A stretch of 38,719 bases of DNA, taken from NCBI RefSeq assembly GCF_905480415.1, contig NZ_CAJQQI010000100.1, positions 1 through 38,719 of the forward strand, in the 5' to 3' direction. Below, piece after piece: positions 28,088 to 35,728 of this stretch (position 1 is the stretch's first letter; every line of letters begins with the position of its first letter). The notes beneath the pieces are model-generated. The model was not told the DNA's origin and searched no databases. It saw only the letters and a list, made by a program, of their open reading frames with translations. Source of the stretch: an uncultured Algibacter sp. GTDB taxonomy: Bacteria; Bacteroidota; Bacteroidia; Flavobacteriales; Flavobacteriaceae. A program made the translations under genes and the position numbers.

Positions 28088-28159
28088 AAAAAAAGGCGAA
28101 CAGATGTTCACCTTTTTTTGCCCCAAATCTACCATGAACTTAACCTACTTATGTTATGG
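28088..28159 (-). ncRNA. Candidate small RNA, copy 2
   Basis: Same layout as copy 1: 40-nt core (28120-28159) followed by a terminator hairpin with seven A/T pairs at its base. One stem base differs: on the minus strand GGTGAAC pairs with GTTCGCC through a U-G wobble, whereas the plus strand would have a C-A mismatch. That favours a minus-strand RNA. A -7-like box TAAATTGG sits at the same 5-nt distance as in copy 1. It lies about 116 bp after the purF-like stop codon and could also be part of that gene's 3' region. Confidence 0.5.
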
Positions 28160-28274
28160 TGAGACCAATTTATACGTAATTTAAATATTTTGACTATTTT
28201 TTAGGTGAACTGCGTTTTTTTTGGGTGAAATGCAAATATTACAGTTTTTACTTATAAAATTATTGATTTCATAA

Positions 28275-30173
28275 TTAATAGGCACGTTCATTATTGCCTT
28301 CGTAAAAGTTGATAAACGCACGATTTACAACTCTATTCCCGCCAACAGTTGGATAGTTTCCCGTAAAATACCAATCGCCCAAATGCTCAGGACAAGCTTT
28401 ATGTAAATTTTCTACAGGTTGAAAAATAATTTTCACTTCTGCCTTTATTGATTCATCACTCAACAACTCTGAAATTTTATCTGATATTTCTTCGGCTGTA
28501 AAAGGGTCATATATTTCTTTTACAAAATTTTGTACGTGCTTATCTTCCAAATCTGTTTGCGTTACACACTTATCATAAACCTCTTTTACAATATCATATT
28601 TGCCAGAATCTTTTAGTAATTCTAAAGCTGCTTTAAAAGCAACTAAGCTTTCAAGGTTTGCCATATCAATGCCATAACAATCTGGATATCGTATTTGTGG
28701 CGCAGAAGACACCACAATTATTTTTTTAGGATTTAAACGATCTAGCATTTTTAAGATACTCATTTTTAAAGTTGTACCTCTAACGATACTATCATCAATA
28801 ATAACTAGATTATCGGTAGGTTTAATAACACCATAGGTTACATCATAAACGTGTGCTACTAAATCATCTCTACTGCTATCTTCGGTAATAAAGGTTCTAA
28901 GTTTAACATCTTTAATAGCTATTTTTTCAACTCTCGCGTGCTCAGATAATATCTCGGTAACTTTTGCTGCCGATAATGATCGTTGTCCATTTAAAATAGC
29001 TGCTGTTTTAGTTTTATTTATAAAAGCCTCAGCAGTTTCAATCATTCCAAAAAACGATGTTTCTGCGGTATTAGGAATATACGAGAACACTGTATTTTTT
29101 GTGTCATTATCAATCGCTTCAAGTACTTTAGGCATTAATAATTTACCTAACATTTTACGTTCTTGATATATTTCTGCATCACTACCTCTAGAGAAATAGA
29201 TGCGTTCAAAAGAACAAGACTTTCTTGCTAAAGGTTCTAATATTTGTTTAAGTCTAACTTCTCCTGAATGTTTAGTAATAATGGCTTGTCCAGGTTCTAA
29301 TTCTTTAACGTCTTCAAATTTCACATTGAAAACTGTTTGAATCACGGGTCGTTCAGAAGCTACAACAACTACTTCATCATCCTTATAATAAAAAGCGGGT
29401 CTAATTCCAGCAGGGTCTCTCAAAACAAAAGAATCCCCATGTCCAATAAGTCCGGCCATAGCATAACCACCATCCCAATTTTTTGCAGCTCGCCTTAAGA
29501 TTTTAGCCACTTTTAAACGCTCAGCAATAAGCGGTGATGCCTGCTGTTTATTATAGCCTTCTTTTTTTAAGTCTTTATATATTTTACTCACTGCATCATC
29601 AAGAAAATGACCAATTTTCTCCATTATAGTAATGGTGTCAGTATATTCTTTAGGGTGCTGTCCTAATTCTATAAGGTTACTAAAAAGTTCTTTAACATTG
29701 GTCATGTTAAAGTTTCCAGCCATAATTAAATTTCTATGCATCCAGTTGTTTTGCCTTAAAAAAGGATGAACACTTTCTACGCTATTTTTTCCGAAAGTTC
29801 CGTAGCGAACATGACCTAATAAAACTTCTCCTATGTACGGGATATTCTTTTTTTGTGCAGCAACGTCCTCTTTGTACTCTGGGTGCGTTTCAAATTCTTT
29901 ATTAACTCTATCGTTAATTTGTGCGAAAATATCTTGAATGGGTTGTTGTGCTATTGAACGAACTCTACTTATGTAACGTTGACCAGGTTCAGTATCTAAT
30001 TTTATACTAGCAAAACCAGCACCGTCTTGACCTCGGTTATGTTGTTTTTCCATCAATAAATACATTTTATTCACACCATAAAATGCACTGCCATATTTTT
30101 CTTTATAAAACTCAAGCGGTTTTAAAAGTCTAATCATTGCTATTCCACATTCGTGTTTTAAGACATCGCTCAT
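28275..30173 (-). CDS. PurF-like class II glutamine amidotransferase/phosphoribosyltransferase
   Basis: A 632-residue protein, clearly longer than E. coli PurF (505). The N-terminus MSDVLKHECGIA would be processed to expose nucleophile Cys9. The Ntn amidotransferase part has EKQHNRGQDGAGFAS, LLGHVRYGTFG and AGNFNMTN. The phosphoribosyltransferase part has the PRPP loop LVIIDDSIVRGTTLK and the segment RTFITEDSSRDDLVAHVYDV. Canonical PurF would make phosphoribosylamine, the first step of purine synthesis. Several PurF hallmarks are altered (RGSD where PurF has RPDS; IPNTAETSFFG where PurF has a PDSG motif), so it may be a paralogue. Own unit after the pfkB terminator. Confidence 0.85.
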   Translation of the reverse strand: MSDVLKHECGIAMIRLLKPLEFYKEKYGSAFYGVNKMYLLMEKQHNRGQDGAGFASIKLDTEPGQRYISRVRSIAQQPIQDIFAQINDRVNKEFETHPEYKEDVAAQKKNIPYIGEVLLGHVRYGTFGKNSVESVHPFLRQNNWMHRNLIMAGNFNMTNVKELFSNLIELGQHPKEYTDTITIMEKIGHFLDDAVSKIYKDLKKEGYNKQQASPLIAERLKVAKILRRAAKNWDGGYAMAGLIGHGDSFVLRDPAGIRPAFYYKDDEVVVVASERPVIQTVFNVKFEDVKELEPGQAIITKHSGEVRLKQILEPLARKSCSFERIYFSRGSDAEIYQERKMLGKLLMPKVLEAIDNDTKNTVFSYIPNTAETSFFGMIETAEAFINKTKTAAILNGQRSLSAAKVTEILSEHARVEKIAIKDVKLRTFITEDSSRDDLVAHVYDVTYGVIKPTDNLVIIDDSIVRGTTLKMSILKMLDRLNPKKIIVVSSAPQIRYPDCYGIDMANLESLVAFKAALELLKDSGKYDIVKEVYDKCVTQTDLEDKHVQNFVKEIYDPFTAEEISDKISELLSDESIKAEVKIIFQPVENLHKACPEHLGDWYFTGNYPTVGGNRVVNRAFINFYEGNNERAY

Positions 30174-30300
30174 AATAAAAATGTTTTGGCTTTACTCATT
30201 ATTTTATTCCATATCACTGAATTCGTTAACCTTTGATTTCGCGAAAATGAAAAACTATTTTTATATCCCCACTTTAGTAGAAACACAAATTGATTTAAAT

Positions 30301-30332
30301 AAAAAACGCGCTCTAAATAGAGCGCGTTTTTT
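30301..30332 (-). terminator. Intrinsic terminator after the PfkB-family gene
   Basis: A perfect hairpin: arms with ACGCGCTCT/AGAGCGCGT, loop AAAT (plus strand), A and T runs of six on the outside. It touches the stop codon of the sugar kinase gene and separates it from the purF-like gene. Confidence 0.88.
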
Positions 30333-31258
30333 TAGGTTAATTCTATTTCAAATTGCGTTAGTTGTTTAAATTGCAACAGTCGCTTATGAATTTCTTCGTT
30401 TGATAAATTTTGCATGCGCTCCGTTCCAAATTTTTCAACACAAAATGACGCCAAGGTCGAACCATATATCACAGCATTCTTCATATTTTCAAAGGACACA
30501 TCTCCTGTTTTGGCTATATATCCAGCAAAACCACCTGCGAACGTGTCACCGGCACCAGTAGGATCAAAAACTTCTTCTAATGGTAAAGCAGGCGCATAAA
30601 ACACATGGGCATTATGAAATAATAAAGCACCATGCTCTCCTTTCTTTATTACCACATACTTTGGTCCCATTTCATGAATCTTTCTAGCTGCAACTACTAA
30701 AGAATATTCTCCTGTTAATTGCCTAGCTTCTTCATCATTTATAGTAATTACATCTACACGTTTTATAACATTTAGTAAATCGTCTAAAGCGCAATCCATC
30801 CAAAAATTCATCGTGTCTAAGATCACCAATTTTGGTTTTTTAGTCATTTGATCTAAAACACTAGATTGGACGATTGGATGTAAATTTCCTAACATCACCA
30901 CTTCAGCATCCTTATAACCTTTAGGAACTACTGGATTAAAATCCGCAAGGGTGTTTAATTCAGTGACTAAAGTGTCACGAGAATTCATATCATTATGATA
31001 TTTTCCACTCCAAAAGAATGTTTTCCCTTCTTTTACAATTTCAATTCCTGAAACATCAATATTTTTATTTGATAATAAGTCTAAATATTCTTTAGGGAAA
31101 TCGCCGCCAACAACAGAAACAGCAGCTGCATTAACATTAAAATGAGAAGCAGCAAGACCTATGTAAGTAGCTGCGCCACCAAGAATTTTATCGGTTTTAC
31201 CGAAAGGCGTTTCAATAGCATCAAATGCCACGGTACCTACAATTACTAATTTACTCAT
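30332..31258 (-). CDS. PfkB-family carbohydrate/nucleoside kinase
   Basis: A 308-residue ribokinase-fold enzyme. The N-terminal substrate region has GTVAFDAIETPFGK and LGGAATYIGLAAS. The C-terminal signature FDPTGAGDTFAGGF carries the catalytic Asp and the anion hole. The lid segment includes FFWSGKYHNDMNSRDT. Members phosphorylate sugars or nucleosides such as ribose, adenosine or fructose; none can be chosen from sequence alone. It lies upstream of the purF-like gene on the same strand, separated by a terminator. It has its own good promoter. Confidence 0.9.
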   Translation of the reverse strand: MSKLVIVGTVAFDAIETPFGKTDKILGGAATYIGLAASHFNVNAAAVSVVGGDFPKEYLDLLSNKNIDVSGIEIVKEGKTFFWSGKYHNDMNSRDTLVTELNTLADFNPVVPKGYKDAEVVMLGNLHPIVQSSVLDQMTKKPKLVILDTMNFWMDCALDDLLNVIKRVDVITINDEEARQLTGEYSLVVAARKIHEMGPKYVVIKKGEHGALLFHNAHVFYAPALPLEEVFDPTGAGDTFAGGFAGYIAKTGDVSFENMKNAVIYGSTLASFCVEKFGTERMQNLSNEEIHKRLLQFKQLTQFEIELT

Positions 31259-31281
31259 AAATGAGATGTGAAATTTAGGTG

Positions 31282-31309
31282 CAAATATAAGTCTTTTTAT
31301 AGATTACAA
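31282..31309 (-). promoter_or_regulatory. Bacteroidota-type promoter of the PfkB-family gene
   Basis: On the minus strand TTG (31309-31307), a 17-bp spacer and TATATTTG (31289-31282) fit TTG-N17-TAnnTTTG, with the box ending 23 nt before the ATG. Confidence 0.55.
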
Positions 31310-31417
31310 CGACTATATTTTTTTCAATAAATAGACGATTAGAATATTTTTTAACCCTTATGTGACATTTTTAAATAAGATGGTGTTTTAGCGTTAGATG
31401 CTATTATTACTTTAAGA

Positions 31418-31452
31418 TTGGGGATGTAATTAAAGGTGTCCCTAATTTTTTT
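31418..31452 (+). terminator. Orphan plus-strand terminator-like hairpin
   Basis: TTGGGGA pairs with TCCCTAA (one G-U) across a 14-nt loop and is followed by seven T. It points along the plus strand, where no gene lies upstream: both flanking genes are on the minus strand. It may end an unrecognised short or antisense transcript, or be chance. Confidence 0.4.
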
Positions 31453-31483
31453 AGTGTTTTAAGGGGTGTTGATAAGATGTAAG

Positions 31484-32125
31484 TTACTTTCTGCCAAAAT
31501 CAGCAGGAATTTCTCCCCAAGCTTTGGTTTCCCATTTTACAATTACGGTATTATAGGTGTTGCTTTTTAACCATTCTATAGCCCTTTCAACTAAATCAAA
31601 AACGGGTTTGTTTTTTTGGTTATGTTCTAGTTTGGTGTTGCAGTTTTTCTTCTTCACCCAACTCATAGCGGTTCTAGAATCTGTGTAAAGAATTCTATCG
31701 CTTTTATTTTTTTTAAGAATAGCCAATCCATGTACTAAGGCTAAAAACTCACCTATGTTATTTGTTCCTTCTTCAAAAGGACCTTGAATAAATAGTTGTT
31801 TTTTAGTTTTAGTATCTACTCCTCGATATTCCATTTTCCCAGGATTACCACTCGATGCTGCATCAACAGAAATAGAATTGTAGTTAGGTTGTCCTATCTT
31901 TTTAAGCTGCTCCCCAGATAGTTCACTCGTAAATTTCTTGCCGTTACCTATATAGTCCTTATAGTTACCTTTTAAAGCTTTTTTAGCCGCTTCAATCGTT
32001 GAAAACGATTTGTATTGTGCGCCTTGGTAATCTTTTATTTGGGATTTGCAGTCATTCCAAGATTCGAAAACGCCGATATGATGCCCTTTCCAAACGGTAT
32101 AATATTTTCTTTTCTTTTTACTCAT
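31484..32125 (-). CDS. rnhA: Ribonuclease H with N-terminal viroplasmin (hybrid-binding) domain
   Basis: A 213-residue protein. Residues 1-55 are a viroplasmin/RNase H hybrid-binding domain (KYYTVWKGHHIGVFESWNDCK, split here at the end, and YKSFSTIEAAKKAL). Residues ~75-213 are the RNase H fold, in the compact variant common in Bacteroidota: ISVDAASSGNPG (first Asp), GTNNIGEFLALVHGL (Glu), ILYTDSRTAMSWV (Asp), and IPADFGRK at the end. It would remove RNA from RNA-DNA hybrids such as Okazaki primers and R-loops. It overlaps the end of purN by 8 bp, so the two genes are coupled. Confidence 0.9.
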   Translation of the reverse strand: MSKKKRKYYTVWKGHHIGVFESWNDCKSQIKDYQGAQYKSFSTIEAAKKALKGNYKDYIGNGKKFTSELSGEQLKKIGQPNYNSISVDAASSGNPGKMEYRGVDTKTKKQLFIQGPFEEGTNNIGEFLALVHGLAILKKNKSDRILYTDSRTAMSWVKKKNCNTKLEHNQKNKPVFDLVERAIEWLKSNTYNTVIVKWETKAWGEIPADFGRK

Positions 32126-32684
32126 TTAAAAGCTTTTCAACCACTTTCGGAAAATGTTCCATCTCTAATTCATGAATTTTCGACGCGACATCATTTGCAT
32201 TATCGGTTGCAGAAATATCACATTTTACCTGAAAAATAGTAGCACCTTCGTCATAACGTTCATTTACATAATGAATTGTAATACCAGTTTCAGTTTCTTT
32301 ATTCGCAATAACCGCCTCATGCACGTGCATACCATACATGCCTTTTCCTCCATATTTAGGAAGTAAAGCAGGGTGTACATTAATTACTTTATTTGGAAAT
32401 TCGTTTAATATATGTTCTGGGAATTTCCATAGAAACCCGGCTAAAATTATCAAATCAGGCTTTGAAGCTTTTAAAACATTCAAGACGTCATCTGTTTTTG
32501 AAAACGCTATTCTATTGAATGACAAAGCACTAACTTTTAATTTTTTTGCGCGTTCTAAAACTTTGGCATGGGGATTGTTAGTTAGTACCTGAATAACAGA
32601 CGCATTATCGCTGTTGTGAAAAAACTTAATTAAATTTTCAGCATTAGTTCCACTTCCGGACGCAAAAATTACAATACGTTTCAT
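32118..32684 (-). CDS. purN: Phosphoribosylglycinamide formyltransferase
   Basis: A 188-residue GART enzyme, normal length. The N-terminal phosphate loop is FASGSGTNAENLI. The catalytic segment has VINVHPALLPKYGGKGMYG (Asn and His) and VNERYDEGATIFQ (Asp). It transfers a formyl group from 10-formyltetrahydrofolate to GAR in the third step of purine synthesis, in the cytoplasm. It is divergent from acpP with 187 bp between; no clear promoter box was found for it. The downstream RNase H gene overlaps its stop. Confidence 0.95.
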   Translation of the reverse strand: MKRIVIFASGSGTNAENLIKFFHNSDNASVIQVLTNNPHAKVLERAKKLKVSALSFNRIAFSKTDDVLNVLKASKPDLIILAGFLWKFPEHILNEFPNKVINVHPALLPKYGGKGMYGMHVHEAVIANKETETGITIHYVNERYDEGATIFQVKCDISATDNANDVASKIHELEMEHFPKVVEKLLNE

Positions 32685-32831
32685 TTTACAGACTATAGTG
32701 TTAATATTATTCGAACAAAAAAAAGAATAATTATTAACAATTAGAAGAGAAAAACTAATTACTTAAAAGTAATTTTAGTAAATTACCGACACATTTTTAA
32801 CTTAAAAGTGTATTATAAAATATAAGTTTTT

Positions 32832-32839
32832 TATTTTTG
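32832..32839 (+). promoter_or_regulatory. -7 box of the acpP promoter
   Basis: TATTTTTG matches TAnnTTTG and ends 32 nt before the acpP ATG. No clean TTTG is seen at the -33 position. Confidence 0.4.
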
Positions 32840-32871
32840 CCAACTAATTAAAACATTTAAATTAAAAGATT

Positions 32872-33105
32872 ATGTCAGACATTGCATCAAGAGTAAAAGC
32901 GATTATCGTGGACAAATTAGGAGTAGATGAGAACGAAGTTGTTACTGAAGCTAGCTTCACAAACGATTTAGGAGCAGACTCTTTAGACACTGTAGAATTA
33001 ATTATGGAGTTCGAAAAAGAATTCGATATTCAAATACCAGACGATCAAGCTGAAAACATCGCTACAGTAGGTCAAGCTATCTCTTATATAGAAGAAGCTA
33101 AATAA
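32872..33105 (+). CDS. acpP: Acyl carrier protein
   Basis: A 77-residue acidic protein with the phosphopantetheine attachment serine S37 in [16 protein letters not shown]. It is full length and starts [11 protein letters not shown], as in other ACPs. It carries growing acyl chains in fatty acid synthesis. fabF follows by 20 bp, and the two are surely cotranscribed; rnc, a small gene and pyk follow on the same strand. Confidence 0.98.
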   Translation: MSDIASRVKAIIVDKLGVDENEVVTEASFTNDLGADSLDTVELIMEFEKEFDIQIPDDQAENIATVGQAISYIEEAK

Positions 33106-33125
33106 GTAAACAATCAAAATACTTT

Positions 33126-34376
33126 ATGGAATTAAAGCGAGTTGTAGTCACAGGATTAGGAGCTTTAACACCAATTGGTAATACCAAAGATGAATTTTGG
33201 GAAGGCTTAATTAGTGGCAAAAGTGGGGCTGCGCCAGTAACATATTATGATACCGAAAAGTTTAAAACTAAATTCGCTTGCGAATTAAAAAACTTTAACG
33301 TGACTGACTTTTTTGATAGAAAAGAGGCTCGTAAAATGGATAAATTTGCACAATACGCTATGGTAGCTGCAGATGAAGCCATTGCAGACTCAAAATTAAA
33401 TCTTGATGAAGTCAATAAATTGCGTGTAGGTGTTATATGGGGAGCAGGTATTGGTGGTTTAGAAACCTTTCAGCAAGAAGTTTTAAACTTCGCTGCTGGT
33501 GATGGAACACCGAGATTTAATCCATTCTTTATTCCTAAAATGATTGCTGATATTGCACCAGGTAATATCTCCATAAAACATGGTTTTATGGGGCCAAATT
33601 ACACAACAGTTTCTGCATGTGCATCTTCTGCTAATGCTATGTTTGACGCTTTAAACTCTATACGTTTAGGGCATACAGATGTGGTTGTTACAGGTGGAAG
33701 TGAAGCCGCAGTGACTATTGCTGGTATGGGTGGTTTTAATGCTATGCACGCACTATCTACTAGAAATGAAAGTCCAGAAACAGCTTCTCGCCCATTTGAT
33801 GGAACAAGAGATGGTTTTGTTTTAGGAGAAGGTGCAGGTGCACTGATTCTAGAAGAGTATGAACATGCAAAAGCAAGAGGTGCTAAAATATATGCTGAAT
33901 GTATTGGAGGAGGTTTATCTTCTGATGCCTATCATATGACAGCGCCGCATCCAGAAGGTATTGGTGTTATTGCAGTAATGAAGAATTGTTTAGAGAATGC
34001 AGGCCTAAATCCAGAAGATGTTGACCATATTAATACACATGGTACATCTACACCTTTAGGAGATGTTGCAGAGCTTAAAGCAATTTCAGAAGTATTTGGA
34101 AGTCACGCTAAGAATATAAATATAAATTCAACTAAATCAATGACTGGTCACCTTTTAGGTGCAGCAGGAGCTATTGAAGCAATTTCGGTGATATTGGCCA
34201 TGGAACACGGTATTGTACCTCCAACAATAAACCACACTACAATAGATGAAAACATTGATCCTGAATTAAATTTAACCTTGAACAAGGCTCAAAAGCGTGA
34301 TGTAAAAGTAGGAATGAGTAATACATTTGGATTTGGCGGACACAACGCTTGTGTAATATTCAAAAAAATAGATTAA
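33126..34376 (+). CDS. fabF: 3-oxoacyl-ACP synthase II
   Basis: A 416-residue condensing enzyme. The catalytic triad is C165 (VSACASSANAM), H305 (NTHGTSTPLGD) and H342 (MTGHLLGAAGA). The glycine-rich end NTFGFGGHNACVIF is typical. It extends acyl-ACP by two carbons with malonyl-ACP. It lies directly after acpP, and rnc starts 7 bp after its stop. Confidence 0.97.
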   Translation: MELKRVVVTGLGALTPIGNTKDEFWEGLISGKSGAAPVTYYDTEKFKTKFACELKNFNVTDFFDRKEARKMDKFAQYAMVAADEAIADSKLNLDEVNKLRVGVIWGAGIGGLETFQQEVLNFAAGDGTPRFNPFFIPKMIADIAPGNISIKHGFMGPNYTTVSACASSANAMFDALNSIRLGHTDVVVTGGSEAAVTIAGMGGFNAMHALSTRNESPETASRPFDGTRDGFVLGEGAGALILEEYEHAKARGAKIYAECIGGGLSSDAYHMTAPHPEGIGVIAVMKNCLENAGLNPEDVDHINTHGTSTPLGDVAELKAISEVFGSHAKNININSTKSMTGHLLGAAGAIEAISVILAMEHGIVPPTINHTTIDENIDPELNLTLNKAQKRDVKVGMSNTFGFGGHNACVIFKKID

Positions 34377-34383
34377 ATCCCGA

Positions 34384-35124
34384 ATGGATAGCATTCGTAA
34401 CATACTAAATTCCCGTTTTAAACGCAACGGGAATTTTTTTATGGAATTAACTAAAATACTTGGGTTTAAACCTAAGAATGTTAAATACTTCAGAAAGGCA
34501 TTTACGCATCGGTCTATGAATATTAAGGACACTAAAGGCGATCCTTTTAATTACGAGCGTTTAGAGTTTTTGGGAGATGCGATGTTAAGCTCGGTAATTG
34601 CATCACATCTATATCTTGAAGTACCAAGTGGCGATGAAGGCTACTTAACCAAAATGCGATCCAAGGTTGTTAGTAGAGAACATCTAAATGAGTTAGGTAA
34701 AGATTTAGAACTGATAAATTTAGTAGAAAGTAAAATCCCCGCAGGTCAATTTGGAGATAATATCCATGGTAATTTATTTGAAGCTTTAATAGGAGCTATT
34801 TTTTTAGATAGAGGTTATAAATACTGTGAAAAATTTATTTTTAAGCGTGTTATAATTCCTTATGTAGATATTGCAACTCTAGAAGGAAGAGTAATTAGTT
34901 ACAAAAGTTTACTTATTGAGTGGTGTCAAAAAGAAAAAAAGACATTTGGTTACAACGTATACGAAGATACGGGTAATGATGACGTTAGGCATTTTTCAGT
35001 AAAGCTATCTATAGACGAAAAAGTTATTGCCAAAGCCAGAGCAACTTCAAAGAAAAAGGCCGAGGAAAAAGCTTCAAAACGCGCCTTTTTTGCATTTCAA
35101 AGTAAAATGTCGAAGATGCTTTAA
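34384..35124 (+). CDS. rnc: Ribonuclease III
   Basis: A 246-residue double-strand-specific RNase. Catalytic-domain signature ERLEFLGDAMLSS (E58, E61, D65) and second acidic site FEALIGAIFLD; C-terminal double-stranded RNA-binding domain (about 175-246, YKSLLIEWCQKE ... KAEEKASKRAF). It processes rRNA and structured mRNAs. Start: ATG 34384 lies 7 bp after fabF and gives the N-terminus MDSIRNILNSRFKRNGNFF, which resembles other flavobacterial RNase III proteins. The in-frame ATG 34441 would give MELTKILG. Between the two starts lies a terminator-like hairpin that may control expression. Confidence 0.95.
   Translation: MDSIRNILNSRFKRNGNFFMELTKILGFKPKNVKYFRKAFTHRSMNIKDTKGDPFNYERLEFLGDAMLSSVIASHLYLEVPSGDEGYLTKMRSKVVSREHLNELGKDLELINLVESKIPAGQFGDNIHGNLFEALIGAIFLDRGYKYCEKFIFKRVIIPYVDIATLEGRVISYKSLLIEWCQKEKKTFGYNVYEDTGNDDVRHFSVKLSIDEKVIAKARATSKKKAEEKASKRAFFAFQSKMSKML
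34407..34440 (+). promoter_or_regulatory. Terminator-like hairpin inside the start of rnc
   Basis: AATTCCCGTT (34408-34417) and AACGGGAATT (34426-34435) form a perfect 10-bp stem, extendable by one A-T pair, with an 8-nt loop and a T-run to 34440. It lies 31 bp after the fabF stop and within the first 20 codons of rnc. Possible roles are partial termination after fabF, or an RNase III cleavage site for autoregulation. Confidence 0.55.
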
Positions 35125-35242
35125 TATTCTAAATTTTAAACGAATCAACTATAACGTTTTAGTTGTGTTTATTACCAAGATTAGCTTTAACGTAATACAA
35201 CTCCCCTTTATATATACTATATTTACGAGTTAAATATAAGTT

Positions 35243-35728
35243 ATGACTGTTCACAAACTTATTCTTGATGATGCCTTTGAGGAAGCATTATATACCTTAA
35301 TTGCAATTCATTGCAATCTGGAAGACTATCGTTTAGCATACCTTCTCAATAAACATTTGGGTATTACGCTTTCAAGAAAAGCATCAGATATAGACTATAA
35401 TAATGGGCAGGTTTCTTATTCAATTTTTGAATGGGAAGACCATAAACAATTAGTAACATGGAGTTTGGTGTCTAACATCTGTAAAACTGAAGAACTCCGA
35501 GAAACAGATTATAAGTCGTTATTCGACAACCAAGAAAAAATAACCAAAATATTTCAGTTATTACCAGAACACAAAACTGTAAACTATTTTTTAAAAATAG
35601 ATAGCGCATTCAGTTTTAGTAAAGAGAACTATATTTTAGATAGTATATTAAAAATACCTCAAATTGCAACGGCTTACAGTCTAGATTCTAGTGAACTGAA
35701 ATCTAAAGATAATTTAATTTTTAACTAA
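35243..35728 (+). CDS. IPExxxVDY family protein, unknown function
   Basis: A 161-residue small soluble protein (MTVHKLILDDAFEEALYTLIAIH). It matches the Bacteroidota family found between rnc and pyk and named for an IPExxxVDY motif. Here the corresponding motif near residue 140 seems degenerate (IPQIATAYS). No enzyme motif, signal or membrane segment is visible. Its stop overlaps the pyk ATG by one base (TAATG), so it is translationally coupled to pyruvate kinase. Assignment relies on gene context and general similarity. Confidence 0.72.
   Translation: MTVHKLILDDAFEEALYTLIAIHCNLEDYRLAYLLNKHLGITLSRKASDIDYNNGQVSYSIFEWEDHKQLVTWSLVSNICKTEELRETDYKSLFDNQEKITKIFQLLPEHKTVNYFLKIDSAFSFSKENYILDSILKIPQIATAYSLDSSELKSKDNLIFN

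Larger units (their letters stand above)
27593..28274. other. Gene-free stretch between sodA and the purF-like gene
   Basis: No credible coding frame in 682 bp. In order it holds the sodA terminator, a 152-bp foldable dispersed repeat, and a duplicated small-RNA-like unit (two copies 215 bp apart). The DNA upstream of each small-RNA-like copy also shows faint duplicated segments (TTTTAG-TAAACT-CG followed by GCAAATATT), so the duplication once covered more than the 40-nt core. Both purF-like gene and sodA point into this space. Confidence 0.8.

Noticed and set aside
35125-35242. Promoter or small gene in the 118-bp gap after rnc
   Set aside because: Only short interrupted frames and a 6-bp stem (CAACTA/TAGTTG) were seen; no TAnnTTTG box.
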